The notes under the pieces are model-generated. The model searched no databases. It was not told where the DNA came from and saw nothing but the letters and a program-made list of their open reading frames with translations. Below, piece by piece: positions 28,487 through 37,406 of a DNA stretch of 64,000 nucleotides. The DNA lies in NCBI RefSeq assembly GCF_001905885.1, contig NZ_LIYH01000001.1, positions 870,169 through 934,168 on the forward strand, written 5' to 3'. Positions within the stretch are counted from its first letter, which is position 1. Each line of letters begins with the position of its first letter. The position numbers and the translations under genes were made by a program. Source of the stretch: Streptomyces sp. CB03234. GTDB lineage: Bacteria; Actinomycetota; Actinomycetes; Streptomycetales; Streptomycetaceae.

Positions 28487-29293
28487 TCAGGTCTTCTTGC
28501 GGAACCTGGCCACCGCGAGCGGCGCCGTGACGAGCGTGATGCCCGCCGCCCAGGCGAGCGTCACCCACACCGAGTGGGCGACCGGCCCGCCGTTGATCAG
28601 GTTCCGGGCGGCGTCCGCCAGGTTCGACAGCGGGTTGAAGTCGGTGAACGTCTCCAGCCAGCCCGGCATCGACGCCGGCGGGGCGAAGATGGACGAGCCG
28701 AACTGCAACGGCATCAGCACGAGCATGGCCACCCCCTGCACGGCCTGCGCCGTCTTCATGGTGAGACCGAGCAGGATGAAGATCCACATCAGGGAGGCGC
28801 CGAAGACCACCGCCAGTCCGACGGCCGCCAGCAGCTCCAGCACCGACGTCTTTATCTCCATGCCCAGCAGGAAGCCCATGCCGAGCAGGATCGTCGTGGC
28901 GATCAGCATCCGGCCGACCTCGACGACGATCTTCGCTATGAGGACCGACGACCGGGCGATCGGCATCGTCCGGAACCGGTCCATCACGCCCTTCTTGAAG
29001 TCGTCGTTGACCCCGGTACCGACGGCCATGGCGATGTTGATGCCCATCATCGCCATCAGGCCGGGCGTGACGTAGTTGACGTAGCCGGCCTGGTTGCCCT
29101 TGCCGGCGATCGCGCCGCCGAAGACGTACACGAACAGCAGGATGAAGACGATGGGCATCAGCACGGCGTCGAACATCGACTCCGGGTCCTGCTTGATCTG
29201 CAGGGCGTTGCGGCGCACGAGAGCGCCGATGTGCCGGGCGTTGGCCCGCAGGCCGATCCGCCCCTCGGCGATGGGAGCAGTCGTGACCCTCAC
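28487..29293 (-). CDS. ABC-2 exporter permease (DrrB-type)
   Basis: A 268-residue six-helix permease of the ABC2_membrane family, pairing with the upstream ATPase. It contains FDAVLMPIVFILLFVYVFGG in the first helix region, the coupling-type segment KKGVMDRFRTMPIARSSVL, and a C-terminal stretch FNPLSNLADAARNLINGG, all typical of DrrB-like drug exporters. The GTG start overlaps the ATPase stop (GTGA), with GAGGAGG 7 nt upstream. Substrate unknown; self-resistance or export of a hydrophobic compound is likely. Confidence 0.92.
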   Translation of the reverse strand: MRVTTAPIAEGRIGLRANARHIGALVRRNALQIKQDPESMFDAVLMPIVFILLFVYVFGGAIAGKGNQAGYVNYVTPGLMAMMGINIAMAVGTGVNDDFKKGVMDRFRTMPIARSSVLIAKIVVEVGRMLIATTILLGMGFLLGMEIKTSVLELLAAVGLAVVFGASLMWIFILLGLTMKTAQAVQGVAMLVLMPLQFGSSIFAPPASMPGWLETFTDFNPLSNLADAARNLINGGPVAHSVWVTLAWAAGITLVTAPLAVARFRKKT

Positions 29294-30285
29294 GCGGCGA
29301 CCTCCTCGGGGATCGTGTCGGACACGGACGGCGTCTTCTCGCCCGTGAGGGCCAGGAACACCTCGTCCAGGCTGGGCAGATGCGTACCGATGTGCGCGAT
29401 GCCGAAGCCGCGCGCGCCCAGCAGGCCGACGACCGCGGTCAGTTGCTCGTCGCTGAGGATCGGTACGTACAGCAGGCCCTCGTCCGGGACGACCGTCGCC
29501 CCCGCGACGCCGGCCAGTCCGCTGTCGCCCAGCGCGCGCGCCATGGCGGGGAGTTGGGCCAGGTCCACGGGCCGGACCTGGAGGGTGCGGCCGCCGACCT
29601 TGGCCTTGAGCTCGTCGACCCGGCCGCCGGCGATGACCCGCCCCCGGTCGATCACGGTGAGTTCGTGCGCCAGTTGCTCGGCCTCCTCCATGTACTGGGT
29701 GGTGAGCAGGACGGTGGCGCCCTCGGCGACCATCCGCTGGACCTCGTCCCACACCTCGTTGCGGGTACGGGGGTCCAGGCCCGTCGTCGGCTCGTCCAGG
29801 TAGAGGACGGCCGGACGGCCGATCATGGAGGCGGCCAGGTCGAGGCGGCGGCGCATACCGCCGGAGTACGTCATGGCGGGGCGCTTGGCGGCGTCCGTCA
29901 GCGAGAACCGCTCCAGCATCTCGTCGGCGCGCCGGCGGGCGTCCTTGCGGGACAGGTCGAGCAGCCGCCCGATCATGTACAGGTTCTCCCAGCCGGACAG
30001 CTTCTCGTCGACCGAGGCGTACTGCCCGGTGAGGCCGATGGTGCGGCGCAGCTGCCGGGGCTGGCGGACGACGTCGTACCCGGCGACGGTGGCGGTCCCG
30101 GCGTCCGGGACGATCAGGGTGGACAGGCAGCGGACGAGGGTGGTCTTCCCGGCGCCGTTGGGGCCGAGCACACCGAGGACGGTGCCTTCGGGTACGTCGA
30201 GGTCCACCCCGTCCAGTGCCTTGGTGGCGCCGTAGTGCTTGACGAGGCCTCGTACCTCGACGGCGTTGGTGTCGGATCGTGTCAT
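29290..30285 (-). CDS. ABC exporter ATPase (DrrA-type)
   Basis: A 331-residue ATPase of the daunorubicin-resistance DrrA family. Walker A is GPNGAGKTT, the Q-loop is in GLTGQYASVDE, the signature YSGGMRRRLDLA, Walker B VLYLDEPTTGLD, and an H-loop-position Gln/Tyr in LLTTQYMEEAE. The ~100-residue C-terminal extension is the DUF4162-type domain usual in DrrA. It is translationally coupled to the permease. The upstream 70 bp contain three CACCGACA repeats that may bind a regulator. Confidence 0.94.
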   Translation of the reverse strand: MTRSDTNAVEVRGLVKHYGATKALDGVDLDVPEGTVLGVLGPNGAGKTTLVRCLSTLIVPDAGTATVAGYDVVRQPRQLRRTIGLTGQYASVDEKLSGWENLYMIGRLLDLSRKDARRRADEMLERFSLTDAAKRPAMTYSGGMRRRLDLAASMIGRPAVLYLDEPTTGLDPRTRNEVWDEVQRMVAEGATVLLTTQYMEEAEQLAHELTVIDRGRVIAGGRVDELKAKVGGRTLQVRPVDLAQLPAMARALGDSGLAGVAGATVVPDEGLLYVPILSDEQLTAVVGLLGARGFGIAHIGTHLPSLDEVFLALTGEKTPSVSDTIPEEVAA

Positions 30286-30301
30286 GCCCCCATGACAGCA
30301 G

Positions 30302-30345
30302 CCGCCACCGACATCTCACCGACAGCGGCTACCGATCACCGACAG
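30302..30345. promoter_or_regulatory. CACCGACA direct repeats upstream of the DrrA-type gene
   Basis: Three copies of CACCGACA lie between the ATPase start and the cupin gene, two of them as TCACCGACAG. Their spacing is uneven (about 11 and 23 bp). A regulator site is possible; the promoter itself is not resolved. Confidence 0.4.
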
Positions 30346-30358
30346 ATCGCCTACGGGA

Positions 30359-30736
30359 TCAGGAAGTGGACCCCGCGGGCACGGCGTAGTTGCCGAATCC
30401 GACCCAGTCGACCAGGACGCAGGGCTCGTCACCGACGACCCAGGCGTCGTGGCCCGGTTCGATGGCCGCGAAGTCACCGGGGCCGACCTCGCCCTCGGTT
30501 CCGTCGTCCATGACCACCTTCATCCGGCCGCTGACGACGTAGCAGGCATGCGCGGCCTGGCAGCTGTCGGTGCCCGCGATGGGCTTGACGTGCTTGGACC
30601 ACTGCCAGCCCGGCTCGAAGACGGCCCGGCCGACCGGGCCCTTGTCGGTGTTGAGCAAATCGAGCTTGCCCTTGCCGTCCTCGAACGGCCGGGTCTCGTC
30701 TGCGGAGTCGAAGTTCTTGTGCACGATTCCGGGCAT
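30359..30736 (-). CDS. Small cupin-domain protein
   Basis: A 125-residue single-domain cupin. The barrel motifs are GWQWSKHVKPIAGTDSCQAAH, YVVSGRMKVVMDDG and VGPGDFAAIEPGHDAWVVGDE. The first motif keeps one metal-type His (KHVKP), and the classical two-His pattern is incomplete. GGAGG lies 8-9 nt before ATG30736. It lies between the exporter and panB genes without a clear link. It could be a small binding protein or an isomerase/dioxygenase relative. Confidence 0.83.
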   Translation of the reverse strand: MPGIVHKNFDSADETRPFEDGKGKLDLLNTDKGPVGRAVFEPGWQWSKHVKPIAGTDSCQAAHACYVVSGRMKVVMDDGTEGEVGPGDFAAIEPGHDAWVVGDEPCVLVDWVGFGNYAVPAGSTS

Positions 30737-30834
30737 CGTTCACCGCCTCCCGGCGGGCTAATGGGAAGTCCCCGAGTCCACTTCCCAGGCTACGCCCGGC
30801 TGCCTCGCAGGCCGACGGTACGGCGACGACAGGC

Positions 30835-30871
30835 CGACGGCCCGCCGATGGGGGAAGTCGGCGGGCCGTCG
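30835..30871. terminator. Terminator after panB
   Basis: A perfect 14-bp stem (CGACGGCCCGCCGA / TCGGCGGGCCGTCG) with a 9-nt loop, 16 nt past the panB stop on the minus strand. Confidence 0.85.
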
Positions 30872-30887
30872 TCCGTACCGGGAGTGG

Positions 30888-31751
30888 CTAGTGGAAGGTG
30901 TGCTCCTCCTGCGGGAACGTTCCGCCGACCACGTCGTCGGCGAACGCCCGCGCCGCGTCACCGAGCGTCTGCCGGAGGTCGGCGTACTGCTTGGTGAACC
31001 GCGGTACCTTGCCGCCGGTCAGCCCCGCCATGTCCGTCCAGACCAGGACCTGCGCGTCGGTGTCGGGCCCGGCGCCGATGCCGATGGTCGGGATGTGCAG
31101 GGACCGGGTGACCTCGGCGGCCAGCTCGGCCGGGACGAGCTCCAGGACCACCGCGAACGCGCCCGCGTCCTGCGCCGCCTTGGCGTCGCGCAGCAGCCGG
31201 TGGGCGGCCTCGTCGCCGCGGCCCTGCACCCGGTAGCCCATGGTGTTGACGGACTGCGGGGTCAGGCCCAGGTGCGACATGACGGGGATGCCGGCCTGGA
31301 CCAGCATCTCGGTCTGCGGCAGCGAACGCTCGCCGCCCTCCAGCTTGACCGCGCCGACGCCCGCCTCCTTGACCAGCCGGGTGGCCGACCGCAGCGCCTG
31401 CACGGGGCCTTCCTGGTACGAGCCGAAGGGCAGGTCGCCCACGACGAGGGCGCGCCTGGTGCCCCGTACGACGGCGGCGGACAGGATCGCGACCTCGTCG
31501 AGCGTGACGGGGACGGTGGACTCGTAACCGAGGTGGCAGTTGCCCATCGAGTCGCCGACGAGCATGACCGGGATGCCGGCCTCGTCGAACACGGACGCGG
31601 TCATCGCGTCGTAGGCGGTCAGCATGGGCCACTTCTCGCCGCGCTCCTTGGCGGCGGCGATGTCATGGACGGTGATGCGGCGAGTGCCCTTGCCGCCGTA
31701 CAGCGCCTTGCTGCTGTCGGCGGGCTGCTTCGAGGCAGCCTGAAGCGTCAT
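30888..31751 (-). CDS. panB: 3-methyl-2-oxobutanoate hydroxymethyltransferase
   Basis: The first committed enzyme of pantothenate synthesis, transferring a hydroxymethyl group from methylene-THF to ketoisovalerate. It is 287 residues with the TIM-barrel signatures MLTAYDAMTASVFDEAGIP, VGDSMGNCHLGYESTVPVT (metal-binding Asp), VKLEGG and IGIGAGPDTDAQVLVW. ATG31751 has GGAG 9 nt upstream; an in-frame ATG 21 nt earlier is the alternative. It is monocistronic, bounded by a strong terminator. Confidence 0.96.
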   Translation of the reverse strand: MTLQAASKQPADSSKALYGGKGTRRITVHDIAAAKERGEKWPMLTAYDAMTASVFDEAGIPVMLVGDSMGNCHLGYESTVPVTLDEVAILSAAVVRGTRRALVVGDLPFGSYQEGPVQALRSATRLVKEAGVGAVKLEGGERSLPQTEMLVQAGIPVMSHLGLTPQSVNTMGYRVQGRGDEAAHRLLRDAKAAQDAGAFAVVLELVPAELAAEVTRSLHIPTIGIGAGPDTDAQVLVWTDMAGLTGGKVPRFTKQYADLRQTLGDAARAFADDVVGGTFPQEEHTFH

Positions 31752-32059
31752 GGTGAACGGCTCCTTCGTCATCTCGAGGCGCCCTTACGGCGTCCCCGGA
31801 CCACGTCCATGGTGGCACTTCGTGCCGCGCGGGGGGAAGTGGGTGCGCGGCCATCCCCGCCGGGGCCCCGGAGGAGGGCGGCCGGCCTTCGTTTTGTGCG
31901 CGTTCTGTCACAGCGTCCGTTCTTTCCCGGGCACCCGGAACCCGGCGCGCCGCCCCATCGTCCTCGTGGCAGTACGGCCGTCTCCTGATCCCCTAGGGTC
32001 GGGTTCCGGGGCGGGGGCGTACGACACAGCACGACGAGCAAGGCAGTGAGGACGGCGGC
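31752..32059. other. Divergent intergenic region (panB / 32060 gene)
   Basis: This 308-bp gap holds the promoters of two divergent genes. TAGGGT at 31994-31999 is a possible -10 for the rightward gene. No repeats, structured leader or small gene were recognised. Confidence 0.5.
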
Positions 32060-33085
32060 ATGGCGCGGGTGGACGTGACGGAGACGGGGAACGGCAGCGC
32101 GCGGGAGCAGCGGCGCACCGGATCCCGGGTCCGGTCGGTGGTCGACCGCTGGCGCCGGGATCCGGGCATCTGGCGGCGGGGCGCCCTGCTCGCCTGCTGC
32201 GCCGTGCTGATCGCGCTGCTGATGGTCTTCCACGCGCAGATCCCCAACAAGATCGGCAACCTGGGCAGCCTGACAGAGACGTTCCTGCCGTGGCTGGGCG
32301 TCTTCGTCCCGGTGATCCTGGTGGCCGCGCTGCTGCGCCGCTCGGCCACCGCGCTGATCGCCGCCCTGCTGCCCGGCGTGATCTGGCTCAATCTCTTCGG
32401 CGGGCTCGTCACCGACAAGTCGGGCGCAGGCGGTGACCTCATGGTCGTCACGCACAACGTCAACGCCGACAACCCCGACCCGGAGGGCACCGCCCGCCAG
32501 GTCGCCGGTTCCGGGGCGGACGTGGTGGCGCTGGAGGAGCTCAAGCCCGGCATGGTCCCGGTCTACGAGCGGGCGCTCGCCGACACGTACCCGTACCACT
32601 CCGTCCAGGGCACGGTCGGCCTGTGGAGCAAGTACCCGATGAGCGACAGCCGCCCGGTGGACATCCGGCTCGGCTGGACGCGGGCGATGCGCGCCACGGT
32701 GACCGCGCCGCAGGGCGAGGTCGCCGTGTACGTCGCCCACCTGCCGTCCGTGCGGGTCAAGCTGAACGCCGGGTTCACCGCCAACCAGCGCGACGACAGC
32801 GCCGACGCGCTGGGCGAGGCCATCGTCCGCGAGGACCTGGGCAAGGTGATCCTGCTCGGCGACCTGAACGGCACGATGAACGACCGGTCGCTCAACGCGG
32901 TCACGTCCCAGATGCGCTCCACGCAGGGCGCGGCCGGCGACGGCATGGGCTTCAGCTGGCCGGCCGCGTTCCCGATGGCGCGGATCGACCAGATCATGGT
33001 GAAGGGCGTCGAGCCGGTCGCGTCCTGGACGCTCCCGGCGACGGACAGCGACCACCTGCCGATCGCGGCCCGCGTCACGCTGTAG
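32060..33085 (+). CDS. Membrane-anchored endonuclease/exonuclease/phosphatase (EEP) family protein
   Basis: A 341-residue protein with a basic cytoplasmic N-terminus, three or so hydrophobic segments (residues ~45-120), then an extracytoplasmic EEP domain. Motifs are VVTHNVNAD, VVALEELKPG, ILLGDLNGTMND, RIDQIMV and the C-terminal SDHLPI catalytic His. The fold covers nucleases and phosphodiesterases, and the substrate is not deducible. The start ATG is preceded by a purine-rich GTGAGGACGG region. Confidence 0.9.
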   Translation: MARVDVTETGNGSAREQRRTGSRVRSVVDRWRRDPGIWRRGALLACCAVLIALLMVFHAQIPNKIGNLGSLTETFLPWLGVFVPVILVAALLRRSATALIAALLPGVIWLNLFGGLVTDKSGAGGDLMVVTHNVNADNPDPEGTARQVAGSGADVVALEELKPGMVPVYERALADTYPYHSVQGTVGLWSKYPMSDSRPVDIRLGWTRAMRATVTAPQGEVAVYVAHLPSVRVKLNAGFTANQRDDSADALGEAIVREDLGKVILLGDLNGTMNDRSLNAVTSQMRSTQGAAGDGMGFSWPAAFPMARIDQIMVKGVEPVASWTLPATDSDHLPIAARVTL

Positions 33086-33456
33086 GTACCGCCGCCCCGC
33101 CCCGCCCCGCCGCGGGGCGCGGTCGCCCTGTCCGGGCGTGCCGCCGCCCCTCCGCCCCGGCCGGGGCGCCGAAGGCGCCGGCAGCGGCCGCCGCGCGCTG
33201 CCCGTGCGCGGTTCCGGGCGGCCACGGGTGGGCCGTCGTGCGCGGTGCGGTCGGCAGTCCGGCGGCCGTACGTCCGGGCGCCGGAGTCCTGGGGCCTGGG
33301 CGGCCCTCGCCCGCTGCCGGGCGCCCCGCCGCCGGGTCGTAGACCTGGTGGCCATACGCCGTTCACCGCGGGGAACAATCGACGTGAGAGGCTTTGTTCC
33401 GTAAGGGAACTTAAGCCCGGACTCCCGCACGTCACCTCTCGAAAGGCCCTGCCCTC
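33086..33456. other. Intergenic region upstream of the MFS gene, with inverted repeats
   Basis: The first ~280 bp are GC-rich low-complexity DNA without a gene. Near the end lie GGAACAA (33372-33378) and TTGTTCC (33394-33400), and an overlapping GTTCC-N5-GGAAC (33396-33410). These look like an operator for a repressor of the following exporter gene. Confidence 0.5.
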
Positions 33457-34680
33457 ATGCCCCTGGCCCTGCTGGCCCTCTCCATAGCAGCCTTCGGCAT
33501 CGGCACGACCGAGTTCGTCATGATGGGGCTCCTGCCCAACGTCGCGGCGGACCTCCACACCTCCGTCCCCACCGCCGGGTACCTGGTCTCGGCGTACGCG
33601 ATCGGCGTCGTCATCGGCGCCCCGCTGCTCACCGCCCTCGGCTCCCGCGTCCCGCGCAAGCGGATGCTCCTGCTGCTGATGGCGCTGTTCACCGTCGGCA
33701 ACCTCGCCTCCGCCCTCGCGCCCGGCTTCGGCACGCTCGTCGCCGCGCGCGTGCTGGCCGGGCTGCCGCACGGCGCGTTCTTCGGCGTCGGCGCGGTCGT
33801 CGCCGCCCGGCTGGTCACCGAAGGCCGGCAGGCGCGCGCGGTCGCCACGATGTTCCTCGGCCTGACCGTCGCCAACATCGTGGGCGTCCCCGCCGCGACG
33901 CTGCTCGGCCAGCACCTCGGCTGGCGCGCCACCTTCCTGGTCGTCACGGCGATCGGGCTGGTCGCCATGGCCGCGCTCGCCCGGCTGATCCCGTACGTAC
34001 CCCTCGACGCCCACCAGAGCCTCGGCCGCGAACTGCGGGCGCTCGGCGACCGGCAGGTGCTGCTCGGCCTCCTGACGGCCGTCTTCGGCTTCGCCGGTGT
34101 CTTCGCCGTCTACTCGTACCTGGCCTCCATGACCACCGAGGTCATGGGCTTCGGCGAGTCGTCCGTCACCCTCGTCCTCGCCCTCTTCGGCATCGGCATG
34201 ACGCTCGGCGCGCTCGTCGCGGGCCCGCTCACCGACCGGGCGCTGCGGCCCACGCTGTACGGGTCGCTCGCCGCGCTCGCGCTGGTGCTGGTCGCGTTCC
34301 GCTTCACCATGCACGTGCAGTGGGCCGCCCTGGTGACGGTGGTCGTGCTCGGCGCGGTCGGGTTCATGACCACCACCCCGCTCCAGATGCTGGTCATGAA
34401 CAAGGCCCAGCACGCCCCGACCCTCGCGTCCGCCTCCAACCACTCGGCGTTCAACCTCGCCAACGCGGGCGGTGCCTGGCTCGGTGGCGTCGCCATCGCC
34501 GCCGGCTGGGGCTGGACCTCGCCGACGCTCGTCGGCGCGGCGCTGGCGGTGGTGGGCCTGGCGATCGCCGTGACGGCCGGCCTCCTGGACACGGCGAAGG
34601 GGGCCTCCCGCGTCGTCGCGGGAAGCCCCCTGCCGGAGCGGCGCGTCAGCCCGTCGTCGTCTCGCGCCAGCGGTTCGTGA
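33457..34680 (+). CDS. MFS exporter, AraJ/DHA1-like
   Basis: A 407-residue 12-helix major facilitator, probably a drug or sugar efflux pump. It has FGIGTTEFVMMGLLPNVAADL in helix 1 and LGSRVPRKRMLLLLMALF in the 2-3 loop. The last ~28 residues, after LLDTAKG, are unlike the family. The reading frame there runs through the 14-bp terminator hairpin at 34599-34630 and 35 bp into the convergent nadE gene, so the original stop may have been lost. The ribosome site is weak (AAGG). Confidence 0.87.
   Translation: MPLALLALSIAAFGIGTTEFVMMGLLPNVAADLHTSVPTAGYLVSAYAIGVVIGAPLLTALGSRVPRKRMLLLLMALFTVGNLASALAPGFGTLVAARVLAGLPHGAFFGVGAVVAARLVTEGRQARAVATMFLGLTVANIVGVPAATLLGQHLGWRATFLVVTAIGLVAMAALARLIPYVPLDAHQSLGRELRALGDRQVLLGLLTAVFGFAGVFAVYSYLASMTTEVMGFGESSVTLVLALFGIGMTLGALVAGPLTDRALRPTLYGSLAALALVLVAFRFTMHVQWAALVTVVVLGAVGFMTTTPLQMLVMNKAQHAPTLASASNHSAFNLANAGGAWLGGVAIAAGWGWTSPTLVGAALAVVGLAIAVTAGLLDTAKGASRVVAGSPLPERRVSPSSSRASGS
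34599..34630. terminator. Bidirectional terminator within the MFS 3' end
   Basis: GGGGGCCTCCCGCG and CGCGGGAAGCCCCC form a 14-bp stem with one mismatch and a TCGT loop. It is 15 nt past the nadE stop on the minus strand. Confidence 0.8.
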
Positions 34681-36406
34681 TCGGCAGGCGCCGGTCCTTG
34701 CCGAAGCCCTTGGCCGAGATCTTGGTGCCCGGCGGGTACTGGCGCCGCTTGTACTCCGCCGTGTCCACCAGCCGCAGCGTCCGCGTCACCAACTCCTCGT
34801 CGAACCCGGCGGCGACGATCGCGTCCTTGCCCTGGTCGCGGTCGACGTACAGCTCCAGGATCCGGTCCAGCACGTCGTAGTCCGGCAGCGAGTCGGTGTC
34901 GACCTGGCCGGGGCGCAGCTCGGCGCTCGGCGGCTTGGTGATGGACGCCTCGGGAATCGGCGGGGTCTGCCCGCGCTCCTCGGCCGCCCGGTTGCGCCAC
35001 CGAGCCAGCCGGAAGACCGACGTCTTGTACACGTCCTTGATCGGCCCGTACGCGCCGACCGAGTCGCCGTACAGCGTCGAGTAGCCGACCGCCAGCTCGG
35101 ACTTGTTGCCCGGCGCGAGCACGATGTGGCCCTCCTGGTTGGAGATCGCCATCAGCATCGTGCCGCGCAGCCGCGACTGCAGGTTCTCCTCCGCGAGGCC
35201 GGTCAGGCCCAGCGAGCCCATGTACGCGTCGAACATCGGCTCGATGGGTACGGTGCGGAAGTTCAGGCCCGTGCGGCGGGCCAGCTCGGCCGCGTCGCCC
35301 TTGGAGTGGTCCGAGCTGTACTTGGACGGCATCGACACGCCGTACACGTTCTGCGCGCCCAGCGCGTCACAGGCGATCGCGGCGACCAGCGCCGAGTCGA
35401 TGCCGCCGGACAGGCCGATCAGCACGGAACGGAAACCGTTCTTCGCGGCGTACGCGCGCAGGCCCACCACCAGCGCGGTGTACACCTCCTCGTCGTCGTC
35501 CAGCCGCTCCGCGTACCCGCCGGCCAGCTCCGGCTCGTACGCGGGCAGCGGCTCCTCCGACAGGATCACCCGCTCGATGGTCAGCCCGTCGTCCACGACG
35601 CCCGTCGGCGCGTCCCCGGACGCGGCCGGCAGGTCCAGGTCGAGGATCACGCTGCCCTCGGCGAACTGCGGGGCACGCGCCACGACCTCGCCGTCCTTGT
35701 CCACGACGATCGAGTCGCCGTCGAAGACCAGCTCGTCCTGGCCGCCGATCATCGCCAGGTAGGCGAGCGTGCAGCCGGCCTCCTGGGCGCGCTTGCGCAC
35801 CAGCTCCAGGCGGACGTCGTCCTTGTTCTGCTCGTACGGCGAGGCGTTGATCGACACCAGCAGCCCGGCGTTCGCGCTGCGGGCGGCCGGGACGCGGCCA
35901 CCGTCCTGCCACAGGTCCTCGCAGATGGCGAGCGCCACGTCGACGCCGCGCACCCGGACCACGGGCATGGTGTCGCCCGGCACGAAGTACCGGAACTCGT
36001 CGAACACCCCGTAGTTCGGCAGGTGGTGCTTGGCGAACGACAGCACCACCTCGCCGCCGTACAGCACCGCGGCGGCGTTCTGCGGCGCGCCGGCGGGCTG
36101 GCCGTAGCGGGGCTGGGCCTTCTCGGAGCGGTCCAGGTAGCCGACGACGACCGGGAGGTCCCCGAAGCCCTCGTCCGCGAGGCGCGCGGCGAGCGCCCGC
36201 AGCGCGCTGCGGGACGCCTCGACGAAGGACGACCGGAGGGCCAGGTCCTCGACGGGGTAGCCGGTCAGCACCATCTCGGGGAACGCGACCAGATGCGCCC
36301 CCTGCTCGGCGGAGTGCCGGGTCCAGTGGACGACCGCCTCGGCGTTGGCGGCGAGATCGCCGACGGTCGAGTCGATCTGATTCAGAGCGAGGCGTAGTTG
36401 AGGCAC
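34646..36406 (-). CDS. nadE: Glutamine-dependent NAD+ synthetase
   Basis: A 586-residue bifunctional enzyme making NAD from deamido-NAD with ammonia taken from glutamine. The N-terminal nitrilase-type glutaminase has Glu44 (AFPEMVLTG) and the nucleophilic Cys in LAICEDLWQDGG. The C-terminal ATP-pyrophosphatase has GLSGGIDSALVAAI and the loop MPSKYSSDHSKGDA. Length matches actinobacterial NadE. Start GTG36406 is 6 nt after TACACT and lacks a Shine-Dalgarno, suggesting a leaderless mRNA; the longer ORF upstream is not conserved-looking. Confidence 0.96.
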   Translation of the reverse strand: MPQLRLALNQIDSTVGDLAANAEAVVHWTRHSAEQGAHLVAFPEMVLTGYPVEDLALRSSFVEASRSALRALAARLADEGFGDLPVVVGYLDRSEKAQPRYGQPAGAPQNAAAVLYGGEVVLSFAKHHLPNYGVFDEFRYFVPGDTMPVVRVRGVDVALAICEDLWQDGGRVPAARSANAGLLVSINASPYEQNKDDVRLELVRKRAQEAGCTLAYLAMIGGQDELVFDGDSIVVDKDGEVVARAPQFAEGSVILDLDLPAASGDAPTGVVDDGLTIERVILSEEPLPAYEPELAGGYAERLDDDEEVYTALVVGLRAYAAKNGFRSVLIGLSGGIDSALVAAIACDALGAQNVYGVSMPSKYSSDHSKGDAAELARRTGLNFRTVPIEPMFDAYMGSLGLTGLAEENLQSRLRGTMLMAISNQEGHIVLAPGNKSELAVGYSTLYGDSVGAYGPIKDVYKTSVFRLARWRNRAAEERGQTPPIPEASITKPPSAELRPGQVDTDSLPDYDVLDRILELYVDRDQGKDAIVAAGFDEELVTRTLRLVDTAEYKRRQYPPGTKISAKGFGKDRRLPITNRWRETTTG

Positions 36407-36513
36407 GCGGCCAGTGTAATCGTCAGAGCGACACGATGTCCCGGAGGTGTGTGCCACACCGCTCGTGGCAGGCTGGCGTCCGTCCGGGCGCACGCGGTGA
36501 CGAGGGGGAACGG

Positions 36514-37359
36514 GTGAGTTTCGTACGGGTCGGCGGAGTGCCGCACCACGTGGTCGTCGAGGGCAGCGGTCCCGTCTGCGTCCTGAGCGCCGGGCTCGCG
36601 ATGAGCTGGTTCGACTGGGACCCGGTGGTCCCGCTGCTGGCCCCGTACCGCACCGTCGTCCGCTTCGACCGCCCCGGCCACGGCCTGAGCGGCCCGGCCG
36701 CCGTGTCGCCGTCCGCGGCCGGCGAGGCGCACCGGATCGCGGGCGTCCTCGACGCGCTCGGCCTGGACGGCCCCGCGACGGTCGTCGGGCACTCCATCGC
36801 GGGGTTCTACGCGGAGGCGTTCGCCCGGCTCCACCCGGACCGTGCCGCCGGGATCGTCCTCGTCGACGCGTCCGTCGAGGAGCACGCGCGCGTGCCCGCC
36901 GCCCCGGCGCTGCGCACCGCCCTCGCGCGCACCGTCGCCGCCGCGCTGTCCGCCGCCGGGGCGCCCGCCGCGCTCGGTCCGCTCACCCGGCGTGCCGTGG
37001 TCCGCCTCTCCCGCCCCGGCCACGCCCCCGACCCGGCCCCCGCCGCGCTCGTACGCCGCTGCTACGGCACCTCCCGCGTGCTCACCGGCGCCCTCCTGGA
37101 GAACACCCACTACCGCGCCGTCGCCGCCGAGCTGCTCGCCCTGCGCGAGCGCCACCCCCTCCGGCCGGGCCTCCCCGTCACCGTGCTCGCCGCGCCCGCG
37201 TCCCCGCGCTGGACCGGCCGCCAGCGCGCCCTCGCCGACCTGCTCGGCGCCCGCTTCGAGGCCGTACCCGGGGCGGGCCACCTGATGATGCTGGACCGGC
37301 CGCGGGCCCTGGCCGGCGCCGTACTCGCGCGGGAGGACGGGCACGCACGGGGGGCGTGA
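36514..37359 (+). CDS. Alpha/beta hydrolase
   Basis: A 281-residue alpha/beta-hydrolase-fold enzyme. The nucleophile elbow is VVGHSIAGFYAEAFARLHPD, the catalytic His is in AVPGAGHLMMLDRP, and an oxyanion-type region is FDRPGHGLSGP. No signal peptide is present. GTG36514 follows a GAGGGGGAA site; longer versions are shadows. It is divergent from nadE. Substrate unknown. Confidence 0.88.
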   Translation: MSFVRVGGVPHHVVVEGSGPVCVLSAGLAMSWFDWDPVVPLLAPYRTVVRFDRPGHGLSGPAAVSPSAAGEAHRIAGVLDALGLDGPATVVGHSIAGFYAEAFARLHPDRAAGIVLVDASVEEHARVPAAPALRTALARTVAAALSAAGAPAALGPLTRRAVVRLSRPGHAPDPAPAALVRRCYGTSRVLTGALLENTHYRAVAAELLALRERHPLRPGLPVTVLAAPASPRWTGRQRALADLLGARFEAVPGAGHLMMLDRPRALAGAVLAREDGHARGA

Positions 37360-37406
37360 CGCGACACGCGCGCCACGCCCCCGCCGTACACCGGGCGGAG
37401 CGGCGG

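Noticed and set aside
30750..32060. Riboswitch leader near panB
   Set aside because: No conserved metabolite-binding architecture was visible; only a 3' terminator is seen.
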